Shown here: piece by piece, positions 1-9,210 of the stretch
How positions within the stretch are numbered: the first letter of the stretch is position 1
How the letters are laid out: each line of letters starts with the position of its first letter
Assembly: GCF_029051885.1 (NCBI RefSeq)
Contig: NZ_JAIDKI010000075.1
Location: 1 to 36,186 of the forward strand
Reading direction: 5' to 3'
DNA: 36,186 bases
Source: Muribaculum sp.
GTDB taxonomy: Bacteria; Bacteroidota; Bacteroidia; Bacteroidales; Muribaculaceae
Notes under the pieces: model-generated
What the model was told of the DNA's origin: nothing
The model's input: only the letters and a program-made list of their open reading frames with translations
Database searches by the model: none
Translations under genes and position numbers: made by a program

Positions 1-7
1 CTTCAAC

Positions 8-51
8 GACAGAGCCTGATGATACATAATCATCGGGCTCTGTCTTTTTTT
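8..51 (+). terminator. Rho-independent terminator of an upstream gene
   Basis: A 16-bp stem with one G-U wobble (gacagagcc...ggctctgtc), a 5-nt loop and a run of seven T on the plus strand. It should end a plus-strand transcript entering from before the window. Confidence 0.85.
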
Positions 52-355
52 ATATACCCCTGCTCCTGCTCTCTCTTGCGTTCCTGCTCCCATGCATTCC
101 CTCCGGCGCTCTCAGTGCAAGGTAGCGTCCTCTACGACGTCCACCCCACTACCAATGCTTGTTCCCTCTAATGCGACAGCCTATGTCGCCTTCCATACAG
201 AGCGCACACACATCCACGGTTACCATTTACCGTCTTATGCGCTTGCATTCGGTCTGAATTGTCCATACATCCAGTCAGACTTCCATTTCATGCATGCTAT
301 GCTGGGCATTTCGTACTTCAGGCAGCAGTGACTTGTTTCAATTACTGATGATATA
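52..355. other. Intergenic stretch without a recognisable gene
   Basis: About 300 bases between the first terminator and the next hairpin. The only ORF on the track (79 codons, plus strand) has an unremarkable composition rich in Ser, His and Thr, no recognisable motif and no TAnnTTTG box ahead of it. I see no convincing gene or RNA here. Confidence 0.5.
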
Positions 356-399
356 ACAAATGCGCAGCAACCAAATCAATCAGGATGCTGCGCATTTGT
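356..399 (-). terminator. Strong hairpin downstream of the TPR gene
   Basis: A perfect 14-bp inverted repeat (acaaatgcgcagca / tgctgcgcatttgt) around a 16-nt loop, about 50 bp past the stop of the minus-strand TPR gene. There is no strong T run on the minus side, so it may be a weak terminator or an mRNA 3'-end stabiliser. Confidence 0.5.
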
Positions 400-445
400 G
401 ACGCTTAAGATATTTTTGTGTTGTGCGAATTTTAGAGGAGGGAGA

Positions 446-1264
446 TTAATGTTTTTGGTTTAATGCACGTCGAAGATCATCTAATGCGTCATCATGCATA
501 TAGCGCATTTTATTCAAGTATGCGCGATAGAGATAGAGCTCGTTGTCGGCAGGGTTGTGTTCAAGACCGGTGGTAATATCGGCAGATGCATCATTTAGTC
601 TTCCAATCATCAGATAGCATACTGCTCTTGCTCCATAGAAGTGGGAGGAGGGTTCTTTTGCGAGTATCTTTGTATAAAATGGGATAGCTTTGTCCCATTG
701 TTCGGTTGCTGACAGATATGATGCATTGGCGATATTTGTCTGAATGCTGTCGGCTGCGATATCAATCATTGTCTGGCACTGTTGATGTGCTGTTACGGTA
801 TCTCCTTGTCGGAGCGACAGCATTGCATTCATATATCGAGCCTCGATGTTTGAAGAGTCAAGACGTGATATGACCGCATAGTCTTTATTTGCGATACTGT
901 CCTGACCCATAGCCAGCAGTATGTCTGCTCTGTTGGATAGAACCGTGACACTGTTGGGAGCCAGATTGTGGGCCTTGTTCAGAGAATTAAGTGCAAGACT
1001 GTCTCGTCCGAGATTGTATTGTACGATACCGAGGTTAGACAGGATAAGTACATTCAACGGATTTTCCGGATCTGCCGAAAGAGCCTGAAGAAGGTATTGC
1101 TCGGCTTCGTCCCAATTATTGTCGGCTATGGCTATATCGGCTTTTCCCATCAGGTCGAAGTATTCTTGGGGACAATCTTGTACGGCAGGAGCCTCGGCTG
1201 TTGCTGATATCTGAGTGGTGAGCAATGTTGTTGCCAGGGCTAAGTATGACAGACGTTTATTCAT
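446..1264 (-). CDS. Exported tetratricopeptide-repeat protein
   Basis: A 272-residue protein. It starts with a basic MNKR and a hydrophobic stretch ending near SATAEA, which reads as a Sec signal peptide with a signal peptidase I-like site. From about residue 35 to the end it is made of degenerate 34-residue TPR units, with helix pairs such as NNWDEAEQYLLQAL, NLGIVQYNLGR and AVCYLMIGRLNDASADI. It is therefore probably a periplasmic helical scaffold for protein-protein contacts, and no catalytic domain is visible. It lies 75 bp downstream of recQ in the same direction and could be the last gene of the recJ-recQ transcript. The upstream gap holds only a partial promoter-like TAAGTTG on the minus strand. 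Partner and pathway are unknown. Confidence 0.85.
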   Translation of the reverse strand: MNKRLSYLALATTLLTTQISATAEAPAVQDCPQEYFDLMGKADIAIADNNWDEAEQYLLQALSADPENPLNVLILSNLGIVQYNLGRDSLALNSLNKAHNLAPNSVTVLSNRADILLAMGQDSIANKDYAVISRLDSSNIEARYMNAMLSLRQGDTVTAHQQCQTMIDIAADSIQTNIANASYLSATEQWDKAIPFYTKILAKEPSSHFYGARAVCYLMIGRLNDASADITTGLEHNPADNELYLYRAYLNKMRYMHDDALDDLRRALNQKH

Positions 1265-1339
1265 TTTTGCAACTTATAAAATTGGATAGATGCTATGTAA
1301 ATGTCGCTAAAGACTCTGTTATCGGTAATATGTTTGATT

Positions 1340-3265
1340 TTATCGTTTGGACAGGGAGAATATATCATCATTGTCCATGACGACTATACCCTTGCGCATC
1401 AGCTCGCGAAGTGTCGTCACAATTTCTTCTTGACGGAATGCAGATTCTCGGAACAGATATTCCAAAGACCGGGGTTTCTGGCCAATCATGTATTTCAGCG
1501 ACTCTTCGAGTTGCCGATTCTCGTCGGCGGTAAGCCGCCGCATCTTCCGCCGTCTGCATTCATCGCATTTGCAACATACTTCTGATGGTGTCTCGCCAAA
1601 ATAGCGGAGCATTACATTGACCCGGCATTCGACAGAGGAGAATGCAAACTCTTTCATGGCTTCAACGCGGGCTTGCATACGTTGGCGTTGGTCTTCATAT
1701 ACGTTTACCGGGATTGTGACATGTGCCGGAAGTTGGCGCGATGCTGTGTAAAGGATATATGGAGTAGTTTTGCGCGGTATATATTTCAGCACATGCATGC
1801 GCGACAGCATCACAAGAGTCTCACACACTTGTTGTTCGGTGATTTCGGCACGTTGCGCGATTATGGCTTCATTTATGGGTGTAAAGTCGGCGAACAGTCC
1901 CGTATATGAGCGCATGAGCAGATTGAATACATTTTCGATAATTGGAGACAGCTGTATATGGTATAGCTCCTCTTTTGTAGTTGTAATCATCACTCGCGAT
2001 TGAGTGGATACTTCATCCATAAACTCGATGTGTCCCGCTTGGGTGAGAATATGAAGCGCGCTATGGGTAGGTCGTGTCTGCAGGGAGTATGTCTGGGCAA
2101 ATTTGCCTAGATTGAATTCAAAAATCCTGTCAAAACCTTCTCCGACCGGCAAGCTGAGAAAGTTGCCTGCAAGTTCGTAGACGCGGCGTATGTATTCTTT
2201 TGGAGGGAATGACTCATCGACAGCTTTTGTAAGACGTCCTTTATCGTGAGGTGACACTACCAGTACGGCAAACGCCGGTTTGCCATCACGTCCGGCACGT
2301 CCTGCTTCCTGATAGTATTCCTCGAGGGAGAGCGGACAGTCAATGTGTACCACAACACGGACATCCGGCTTGTCGATTCCCATTCCGAAAGCATTGGTCG
2401 CAACGATTACTCGGGTTTCCTCGTTCTTCCATTTCTCTTGTTTCTCGGCTTTCTCCTGAGCCTGCAGGCCGGCATGATAGTAATCGGCCGATATCCCTTT
2501 TGATGCCAGCATATCGGCAATCTCGCGTGTGCGCTTTCGTGAACGCACATACACAATAGCGCTTCCTAATGTGCGGGAGAGTATATTTATCAGCTGACGT
2601 TCCTTATCGTAGTCGTTGCGTACGATATAGGATATGTTGGGGCGTGCGAAGCTGCGTGAGAAGACGTTGCGGCTGCGGAATTCCAGGCGTCGCATGATGT
2701 CATCTACGACTTCCGGAGTGGCCGATGCAGTCAGGGCAAGCACCGGAACTTTTGGAAAACGCGCCCTCAGGGATGCTATTTTCAGATATGACGGACGAAA
2801 GTCATACCCCCATTGGGATATACAGTGGGCCTCATCTACGACGATAAGGCTTATCTTCATGTCATGCAGCGTCTCGAGAAAACTTTCCGATTGAAGTTTC
2901 TCGGGAGAGAGATACAGCAACTTTGCTTTGCCGAGCCTACAGCGGTCTACTCCCAGCTTATGTTCTGACCGCGACAGACCGGAGTGCAGACACACTGCCC
3001 GTATGCCTCTGGCAAGCAAATTGTCGACCTGGTCCTTCATCAGCGATATGAGAGGGGTCACCACTATTGTAATTCCGTCGAGAGCCATCGCCGGAATCTG
3101 GAATGTAAGCGACTTTCCTCCTCCTGTAGGGAGCAGACCGAGAGTGTCGTTGCCGTCGAGTACAGAAAGGATAATCTCTTCCTGAGCCGGACGGAAAGCA
3201 TCGTATCCCCAATATTTCTTCAGTATATCGTGGATAAGAGGAGAGCGGTCGGCACGATTATTCAT
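1340..3265 (-). CDS. recQ: ATP-dependent DNA helicase RecQ (short form)
   Basis: A 3'-to-5' superfamily 2 DNA helicase of recombinational repair and fork processing. The 641 residues show a Walker A loop (LLPTGGGKS), a DEAH box followed by the RecQ aromatic-rich loop ([14 protein letters not shown]), helicase motifs V and VI ([25 protein letters not shown]) and, near residue 565, the zinc-binding cysteines (VCCKCDEC). After these comes a winged-helix-like tail. No obvious HRDC domain follows, so this is the shorter RecQ paralogue type that I associate with Bacteroidetes. Its start overlaps the end of recJ by 8 bases, implying one transcript and probable translational coupling. Confidence 0.95.
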   Translation of the reverse strand: MNNRADRSPLIHDILKKYWGYDAFRPAQEEIILSVLDGNDTLGLLPTGGGKSLTFQIPAMALDGITIVVTPLISLMKDQVDNLLARGIRAVCLHSGLSRSEHKLGVDRCRLGKAKLLYLSPEKLQSESFLETLHDMKISLIVVDEAHCISQWGYDFRPSYLKIASLRARFPKVPVLALTASATPEVVDDIMRRLEFRSRNVFSRSFARPNISYIVRNDYDKERQLINILSRTLGSAIVYVRSRKRTREIADMLASKGISADYYHAGLQAQEKAEKQEKWKNEETRVIVATNAFGMGIDKPDVRVVVHIDCPLSLEEYYQEAGRAGRDGKPAFAVLVVSPHDKGRLTKAVDESFPPKEYIRRVYELAGNFLSLPVGEGFDRIFEFNLGKFAQTYSLQTRPTHSALHILTQAGHIEFMDEVSTQSRVMITTTKEELYHIQLSPIIENVFNLLMRSYTGLFADFTPINEAIIAQRAEITEQQVCETLVMLSRMHVLKYIPRKTTPYILYTASRQLPAHVTIPVNVYEDQRQRMQARVEAMKEFAFSSVECRVNVMLRYFGETPSEVCCKCDECRRRKMRRLTADENRQLEESLKYMIGQKPRSLEYLFRESAFRQEEIVTTLRELMRKGIVVMDNDDIFSLSKR

Positions 3266-4988
3266 CGCAGATATTTATATCCTTGACGTGGAGTTGGATT
3301 GAGGCCGTTGAGTTGGGATGCTTATTTTCCTCGATGGTATAGCATATGTCAAACGGCTTGCGCGAGTGGATGTAGTCGAAATACTGTCCTTTGTTGAAGG
3401 CAATACCGTTAAGCACCTTGCCGGAGGTATTGTCGACAAGTTCAAGTTTGATATGCTCCAGATGGCGCCCGACGAGTTTGCTTGTGCCGAAGTCCATTAC
3501 ACGCCTGGTACAGAATACCGGCTTCTGGTTTCCTGGACCGAATGGATTGAATTTTCTCAGCAGATTTATGAACTGAGGAGTTATCTCGGCAAATGTCAGC
3601 ATTGCATCGATTTCCTGCTGTGGCTTGAGCTGGGTCGGCAGGATATTGTCGGCCACGAATTTCTCGAATCTGCGCGTAAATTCCGGGATATTCTCCTCCT
3701 TCAGTGATAGGCCTACAGCATAGGTGTGGCCTCCGAAGTTTTCCAGAAGGTCGCGGCATGAATCAATGGCGCTGTAGATGTCAAATCCTTGTACAGAGCG
3801 CGACGAGCCGGTCGCCAGGCCGTTTGACAGCGTGAGCACAACCGATGGTTTGTAATATAGTTCTGTGATGCGGGATGCTACGATTCCGATTATTCCCTTG
3901 TGCCAGTCGGAATTGTATATTACAATCGACTTTTTGTCCTGGAACTTGTCGGTATGTTTCTCCAGAATGGCGTTGGCCTCTTCTGTGATGCGCTTGTCGA
4001 GCTCCTTGCGATCCTTGTTGTACTGGTCGATGTTTTTGGCTATATGATATGCCTCTCCGAAGTCGCGGGCGACAAGCAGCTCCACAGCCTCCCTTCCGCT
4101 TTGCATGCGACCTGACGCATTGATGCGCGGACCGATTTTGAATATTACATCGGATATGGTGATTTCCCGGTTGCCGAGCTGGCATATCTTTATTATGGCG
4201 CGCAGACCGACATTGGGATTGGAGTTAAGGCGGCGCAGACCCCAGTAAGTCATAATTCGGTTTTCGTCGACCATCGGTACTATGTCAGCGGCGATGCTTA
4301 CCGCTACAAGGTCAAGCATGTTTTCAAGTTCGGTAGCCTGAAGGCCGTTGCTCTGAGCAAAAGCCTGCATGAACTTGAAGCCTACGCCACATCCTGAAAG
4401 ATGGGGGCACGGATAGGTGCTCCCTTCAAGTTTGGGATTAAGGATAGCGGCGGCAGGAGGCAACTCGTCATCCGGCACGTGGTGGTCACAGATTATAAAA
4501 TCGATGCCAAGAGTCTTGGCATATTTTATCTCATCAATGGCCTTTATGCCGCAGTCGAGAATGATTATGAGGCGCACGCCTGATGCGGCTGCCTCGTCAA
4601 TAGTACGGTACGATATGCCATATCCCTCGTCGTATCGTGTCGGGATATAGTATTCAATGTTGGAGTAGTAATTTTGCAGGTACTTGTAGACGAGAGCCAC
4701 GGCAGTAGTGCCGTCTACGTCGTAGTCGCCATACACCATTATCTTCTCCTTCAACCCCATGGCTTTGTTCAGCCTGTTTACAGCTTTGTCCATGTCGGGC
4801 ATCAGGAACGGCGAATGCATGTCGCGGAGCGAGGGGTGGAAAAATTTTTCCGCCTCCTCGACTGTGGATATGCCACGCTGTACCAGTAGCTCGCTAACAG
4901 GCGGGCAATCGGCGTATCTTGACGCCAATTCCGTCTCTGGTTTTTGTTTGTCGGCTGTAAGGGGTAAGTAAATCCATTTACTTATCAT
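3258..4988 (-). CDS. recJ: Single-stranded-DNA-specific exonuclease RecJ
   Basis: A 5'-to-3' ssDNA exonuclease of the DHH phosphoesterase family, acting in RecF-type recombination and repair; 576 residues is a normal length. Visible motifs are DYDVDGTTA (metal-binding motif I, about residue 88), the DHH motif (ICDHHVPDD), SGCGVGFK, the [10 protein letters not shown] segment, and the DHHA1 glycine-rich GGHTYAVG near residue 420. A C-terminal OB-like region follows. It is the upstream gene of an overlapping recJ-recQ pair. A TATATTTG promoter box sits about 190 bp upstream of the start, which would give a long untranslated leader. Confidence 0.95.
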   Translation of the reverse strand: MISKWIYLPLTADKQKPETELASRYADCPPVSELLVQRGISTVEEAEKFFHPSLRDMHSPFLMPDMDKAVNRLNKAMGLKEKIMVYGDYDVDGTTAVALVYKYLQNYYSNIEYYIPTRYDEGYGISYRTIDEAAASGVRLIIILDCGIKAIDEIKYAKTLGIDFIICDHHVPDDELPPAAAILNPKLEGSTYPCPHLSGCGVGFKFMQAFAQSNGLQATELENMLDLVAVSIAADIVPMVDENRIMTYWGLRRLNSNPNVGLRAIIKICQLGNREITISDVIFKIGPRINASGRMQSGREAVELLVARDFGEAYHIAKNIDQYNKDRKELDKRITEEANAILEKHTDKFQDKKSIVIYNSDWHKGIIGIVASRITELYYKPSVVLTLSNGLATGSSRSVQGFDIYSAIDSCRDLLENFGGHTYAVGLSLKEENIPEFTRRFEKFVADNILPTQLKPQQEIDAMLTFAEITPQFINLLRKFNPFGPGNQKPVFCTRRVMDFGTSKLVGRHLEHIKLELVDNTSGKVLNGIAFNKGQYFDYIHSRKPFDICYTIEENKHPNSTASIQLHVKDINICDE

Positions 4989-5177
4989 TTATGTTGTTTT
5001 TATTTTTTGCATTGCAAGGGCCCCATACGTTGATATGTGGCCGTGAGAGAGGTTGCGGAGAATGAGATGCCGTATCATCGCGCAAGGTATTGGAGGAGAG
5101 CCGCGAAAGCATCCATGATGTAATTAGCGCCAATATATAAGAAAAAAGCGCCATATACCTATTTCGGGTATATAACG
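4989..5177 (-). other. recJ leader region
   Basis: The sequence between the candidate recJ promoter and the recJ start. The 70-codon minus-strand ORF on the track begins at 5190, inside or upstream of the promoter box, so it is unlikely to be translated. I see no clear hairpin, riboswitch or small gene. Confidence 0.4.
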
Positions 5178-5185
5178 CAAATATA
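5178..5185 (-). promoter_or_regulatory. Candidate -7 box of the recJ-recQ operon
   Basis: Reads TATATTTG on the minus strand, matching the Bacteroidetes TAnnTTTG consensus. No clear TTG is seen 19-21 bp upstream. Confidence 0.45.
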
Positions 5186-5311
5186 GCCATTTATTTTGTA
5201 ATGGCTGCTATGGGCAGAGGTATTTAAGTTAATTTAGATTTTCGTGCAATTTAGTCTGTAAATCGCTTCTGATGCTCTAAAAGGATTGTCGAGACTGATA
5301 TGAATCGTGTC

Positions 5312-6487
5312 TTAGGACGGCTGGTCGGTACGGTTCATATGTACATCGAGCTGAGGGAACGGGAAATTGATGCCCAGGGGCGGAAGTTCTTTATAGAATC
5401 TTTCATTCATAGTGAAGAAAACTCCCCAGTAGTGTTCAGAACGTGTCCATGCTCTTACGGTAATGTCGACGCTTGAGGTGTTGAGATTTCCAAGAGCGAT
5501 AAATGGAGCCCGGTCGATTTTCGGTAGCATGGCAAGAGCATCTTTATGGAAATTCTCTATGGGCTGCTTTATGGCATTGCCGACATTTTTCTTGTCCGTC
5601 AGATGTCCCAGCCATGATTTTGTCTGTGTCTTCTCTTCCAGGTTTTCTGCTTCCTGCTCGGTCTTGCTGTCGAAATCGGAGTTTTCAAGGTCCTGCTCCA
5701 TCAGTGATTCATCGGGAGCCTGGTCGTCACTCTCGTCAAGATATTTTTTTATCACACGAGAATCACTCAGCAGAATATCAAGAATGCCTTTTTTTGCAAC
5801 ATCGTAATCGTCGCCATATGCTATCGAGACAGTCCAGTCGACACGACGGTATGGCTCTTTTGAATAGTTGTTGACCGAGCTTGTCGACAGGCCGCCGTTG
5901 GGGATTATTATCTGCTTGTTGTCGGGAGTGTTGATTATTGTAGAGAATATCTGAATCTCTTTTACTGTGCCGGCATATCCTTGCGCTTCAATGTAGTCGC
6001 CGATTTTGTAAGGCTTAAGCAACAGTATCAGCACACCGCCTGCAAAATTCTGCAACGTGCCGCTTAGAGCAAGGCCGACGGCGACACCGGCTGAGGCAAA
6101 CAGTGCGAGAAACGAACTTGTCTCCAGGCCGAGAATTCCGACTACAGTAATTACAAGAATGAAGTACAGAGCGATGTTTACCAGACTCAATACAAATGTG
6201 GCCAGACTTTGGTCAAGTTTGCGGCGGATAAATATCGAGGCTATGATATGGTAAATCTTGCGTATGATGAATCGTCCGATGTAGAATACAAGTACAGCGA
6301 TAGCAAGATGAAACGCAAACTCGAGAATACTGTTGACACAGCGGTTGACAATTTCATCAAACGACATGCCTTCGAGCATTTTAAACTCTTTCTCGATAGA
6401 TGGTATCGAATCGGAGGCGGCAGCTTCGGCGGCTTTAGGAGCAACGGCCGATTCAGCTCCTTGTAATATTTCATCAATCTGAATCAT
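5312..6487 (-). CDS. MscS-family mechanosensitive ion channel
   Basis: A small-conductance mechanosensitive channel of the inner membrane that releases solutes on hypo-osmotic shock. The 391 residues give a cytoplasmic-type N-terminus, TM helices near 52-75 and 100-122, and the pore-lining helix with the alternating Gly/Ala pattern of MscS (AGVAVGLALSGTLQNFAGG, about 133-151). The signature beta domain follows (KPYKIGDYIEAQGYAGTVKEI...IPNGGL). The C-terminal alpha/beta domain is split by an insert rich in Asp and Glu at about residues 250-320 that is not typical of MscS. The gene starts 22 bp after the clostripain-like lipoprotein gene, so the two are probably one operon. The physiological gating stimulus cannot be read from the sequence. 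Confidence 0.92.
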   Translation of the reverse strand: MIQIDEILQGAESAVAPKAAEAAASDSIPSIEKEFKMLEGMSFDEIVNRCVNSILEFAFHLAIAVLVFYIGRFIIRKIYHIIASIFIRRKLDQSLATFVLSLVNIALYFILVITVVGILGLETSSFLALFASAGVAVGLALSGTLQNFAGGVLILLLKPYKIGDYIEAQGYAGTVKEIQIFSTIINTPDNKQIIIPNGGLSTSSVNNYSKEPYRRVDWTVSIAYGDDYDVAKKGILDILLSDSRVIKKYLDESDDQAPDESLMEQDLENSDFDSKTEQEAENLEEKTQTKSWLGHLTDKKNVGNAIKQPIENFHKDALAMLPKIDRAPFIALGNLNTSSVDITVRAWTRSEHYWGVFFTMNERFYKELPPLGINFPFPQLDVHMNRTDQPS

Positions 6488-6509
6488 AGGTGTATGTGTT
6501 TATGAAGTG

Positions 6510-7652
6510 TTATCGAAAATATGGCTCTACGACGTCGTGATACCATTTCAAATCGTCGTAGTGATATCTGGTCTGTAGGTTGGAGCTGCCGGGTATGAAC
6601 GACGACACTCCACAGATATCAGCGAGAGGATAGCGTTGCCATATTCTTTCGGTAGCCTTGGATATGGGTACAAACTGTTGTAATTGCATGTCGAGCCGTG
6701 CAAGCATAGTCTGATCGTCGCATATGGCCGACATATAATCATAAAGATCATAAAAATATCCGTCCCAACTCATGAAACCATACTGCTGAATCGAATATAT
6801 GTCGGACGGCATGGACGGATAATCGGCGTAGATGGATTTGACAGCATCGCTTACGTTTTCAACACGCGACATATCATAGAGCGAAATCGCTATGCCGCAG
6901 TTATCGCCGTCGCGCTGTTGTCCTGCCACTACCTCGTGGGTATTGGCAACAAGTTTACGGAAGTCTATGTCTTCGGCAAAAAATTCCGGAATATTGCGCT
7001 CATAGTCCATTCCTGCATATGGAGTCTCGGTCGAACTGGCTATTATATAGTCGGCTGCGTCGCGTAGCTCATACAGAGTCTCGATATTGCCCATGAAGCA
7101 ACAGTCCATGTAGATGAACCGGAACTGATGATAGCCCAGGGCATCGGCAAGGTCGGGGATTGACATCTCGCGTTCCTCTCCGGTGAATCCTACGTCTTGT
7201 CCCCAGGAGCGAGATGGAGATCTCCATCCTGACGCATGGCTCCACAGCAGCAGACCGTATTCTTCCGCGGGTGCAATATCATGGATGTCGGCAATAACCT
7301 CTTTCATTACCTCGGGAGCTACGCTATTGATGTCGGAGGGGTATGTTTTGAGTATATCGACAGTATTTTTCGTAATCTCAACCAGCTGTGCCTCAACTTT
7401 GGGATAGGATGTCTTGCGGAATATGAGCAGGCGGCCTCCATTGTCAAGAGCGCCTTTATTAGCGGCGCTTAACATTGCATTGAAATTTAAATCATGGGGG
7501 AGTGACGGATTGTTGTTGGCGGCCATGTATACAAGTACGGTGCGCGATACTTTTAATTGTTCGCGCACATCGTTATCGTCAGATTCCTCGCAGGATGAGA
7601 ATACAATCAGCGATATGATTGCCGGCAGTATATAGTGTAGCGGATGCTTCAT
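6510..7652 (-). CDS. Clostripain-family (C11) cysteine peptidase lipoprotein
   Basis: The 380-residue product has a lipoprotein signal peptide (FSSC, Cys21) followed by EESDDND. That acidic stretch after the cysteine resembles the surface-export signal of Bacteroidetes lipoproteins, so it may lie on the outer surface. The C11 fold is indicated by VLVYMAANNNPSL at the N-terminus, the catalytic His in LLLWSHASGW and the catalytic Cys in FIYMDCCFMGN. C11 enzymes usually cleave after Arg or Lys; the specificity here is inferred from the family only. It has its own TAAATTTG promoter 25 bp upstream and is followed closely by the MscS gene. No internal autoprocessing site could be assigned. Confidence 0.88.
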   Translation of the reverse strand: MKHPLHYILPAIISLIVFSSCEESDDNDVREQLKVSRTVLVYMAANNNPSLPHDLNFNAMLSAANKGALDNGGRLLIFRKTSYPKVEAQLVEITKNTVDILKTYPSDINSVAPEVMKEVIADIHDIAPAEEYGLLLWSHASGWRSPSRSWGQDVGFTGEEREMSIPDLADALGYHQFRFIYMDCCFMGNIETLYELRDAADYIIASSTETPYAGMDYERNIPEFFAEDIDFRKLVANTHEVVAGQQRDGDNCGIAISLYDMSRVENVSDAVKSIYADYPSMPSDIYSIQQYGFMSWDGYFYDLYDYMSAICDDQTMLARLDMQLQQFVPISKATERIWQRYPLADICGVSSFIPGSSNLQTRYHYDDLKWYHDVVEPYFR

Positions 7653-7677
7653 TTCCGTAGTAGTCTTGTAGAAAAAA

Positions 7678-7685
7678 CAAATTTA
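7678..7685 (-). promoter_or_regulatory. Candidate -7 box for the C11 peptidase-MscS operon
   Basis: TAAATTTG on the minus strand, 25 bp before the start codon. A TTG lies 24 bp further upstream, somewhat beyond the usual 19-21 bp. Confidence 0.5.
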
Positions 7686-7749
7686 CGAAAAATCGGGTTT
7701 AAAATTCCTCAAAAGAATATAATAACCTGGTATTGAGATATGCTACGGA

Positions 7750-9174
7750 TTATTCTGCGTCGCTTACAGGAGACAGTCCAAGCCGCCGGGCTTCGTCGTG
7801 CATAAGGGCCAGAGCGGCTTCCCGCTCATTTGGTATGACTCCGTCGAGTATGGCGTTCTTTATTGCCTCTTTTATGGTACCTACCTCACGGCAAGGGCGC
7901 AGACCGAAGATTTCCATAATTTCCTCTCCGGAAACCGGAGGCTGAAAACAGCGTATGCGGTCGCGCTCTTCGAGTTCGGTCATTTTCCGGCGCACGAGGG
8001 CAAAGTTGTCAAGGAAGCGCTTTACCTTAACTTCGTTTTTCGAGGTTATATCAGCCTCGCAGAGAGTCATCAGATCATCAATATCGTCGGCTGCATCGAA
8101 AATCAAGCGTCGTACAGCAGAATCGGTAACCACATCTTCAACCAAAGCTATCGGACGCATGTGGAGTTCAACCATCTTCTGCACATATTTCATTTTCTCG
8201 TTCATAGGGAGGCGCATATCGCGGAATATACGCGGTATCATTCGTGCTCCTATGAAGTTGTGGTTGTGGAATGTCCAACCGAGTTTCGCATCCCAGCGTT
8301 TTGTCACCGGTTTTGCGATATCATGGAACAATGCCGCCCAACGCAGCCATACATTCTTTGATTTGCGAGCTACGTTGTCGACCACCTGTAGTGTGTGGTA
8401 GAAATTATCCTTGTGTCCGCGACCATTGACAGTCTCAACCCCCCTCATAGCATCTAACTCGGGGAGAATATGGATGAGCAGACCGCATTTTGCCAGCAGT
8501 TCCCATCCAATTGATGGCATTGGCGACGCCATAATCTTCATCAGCTCGTCGGCAATACGCTCTTTGGATATTATATCTATACGGTCGGCATTGCGTGTGA
8601 TTGCATCGAATGTCTCAGGCACAATAGAGAATCCGAGCTGTGTGGCAAAGCGGATAGCGCGCATCATGCGCAACGGGTCGTCGGAGAATGTTACATCCGG
8701 GTCGAGGGGTGTGCGGATGAGCTGGTCATCAAGATCGGCCAATCCGTCGAACGGGTCGATAAGCTGGCCAAACTCAGATGCATTTACACAGATGGCCATT
8801 GCATTGATGGTAAAATCCCGGCGCGACAGGTCGTCGTCGAGGGTTCCGTCCTCGACAATCGGTTTGCGGCTGTCGCGGGAGTATGATTCACGGCGTGCAC
8901 CTACAAATTCAAGTTCGAGGTCGTGGCGTTTTACCTGCGCGGTGCCGAAATTGCGGAACACATGGGCCTGGCAACCTTTGCCGAGAGTAGCGGCTACAGC
9001 TTCGGCTACTTCTATGCCGCTCCCGACCGTAACGAAGTCGATATCTTTGGAATGACGGTGCAGGAATATGTCACGTACGTATCCTCCAACCACGTAGCAT
9101 GGACGGGATAAGGAGTCGGCAACATTGCCGACATGGTGAAATACAGGCTGATTAATCTTATCGGCGAGATTCAT
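7750..9174 (-). CDS. CCA tRNA nucleotidyltransferase with HD domain
   Basis: A class II polymerase-beta-type nucleotidyltransferase that adds or repairs the 3'-CCA of tRNAs. The 474 residues contain the GG...RD motif and catalytic DxD (CYVVGGYVRDIFL...KDIDFV, about residues 26-45), the flexible-loop region with RRDFTINAMA, and the head-domain RMMRAIRFATQLGF. In the second half is an HD phosphohydrolase domain (YHTLQVVDNV...WAALFHDIAKP). Poly(A) polymerase belongs to the same family, but in a genome of this type a CCA enzyme is the usual assignment. It is the last gene of a minus-strand run, 36 bp after the M24 peptidase gene. Confidence 0.92.
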   Translation of the reverse strand: MNLADKINQPVFHHVGNVADSLSRPCYVVGGYVRDIFLHRHSKDIDFVTVGSGIEVAEAVAATLGKGCQAHVFRNFGTAQVKRHDLELEFVGARRESYSRDSRKPIVEDGTLDDDLSRRDFTINAMAICVNASEFGQLIDPFDGLADLDDQLIRTPLDPDVTFSDDPLRMMRAIRFATQLGFSIVPETFDAITRNADRIDIISKERIADELMKIMASPMPSIGWELLAKCGLLIHILPELDAMRGVETVNGRGHKDNFYHTLQVVDNVARKSKNVWLRWAALFHDIAKPVTKRWDAKLGWTFHNHNFIGARMIPRIFRDMRLPMNEKMKYVQKMVELHMRPIALVEDVVTDSAVRRLIFDAADDIDDLMTLCEADITSKNEVKVKRFLDNFALVRRKMTELEERDRIRCFQPPVSGEEIMEIFGLRPCREVGTIKEAIKNAILDGVIPNEREAALALMHDEARRLGLSPVSDAE

Positions 9175-9210
9175 TCACTAATTGCTTGATGTTGTTAATG
9201 CTGGGGTGGA

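Noticed and set aside
92-331. 79-codon plus-strand ORF in the first intergenic region
   Set aside because: No motif, atypical composition, no promoter box or gene neighbour to support it.
4978-5190. 70-codon ORF upstream of recJ
   Set aside because: Its start lies upstream of the candidate -7 box, so it would not be in the transcript.
8411-9055. 214-residue Ser/Arg-rich plus-strand ORF
   Set aside because: It is a shadow antisense to the well-supported CCA nucleotidyltransferase gene.
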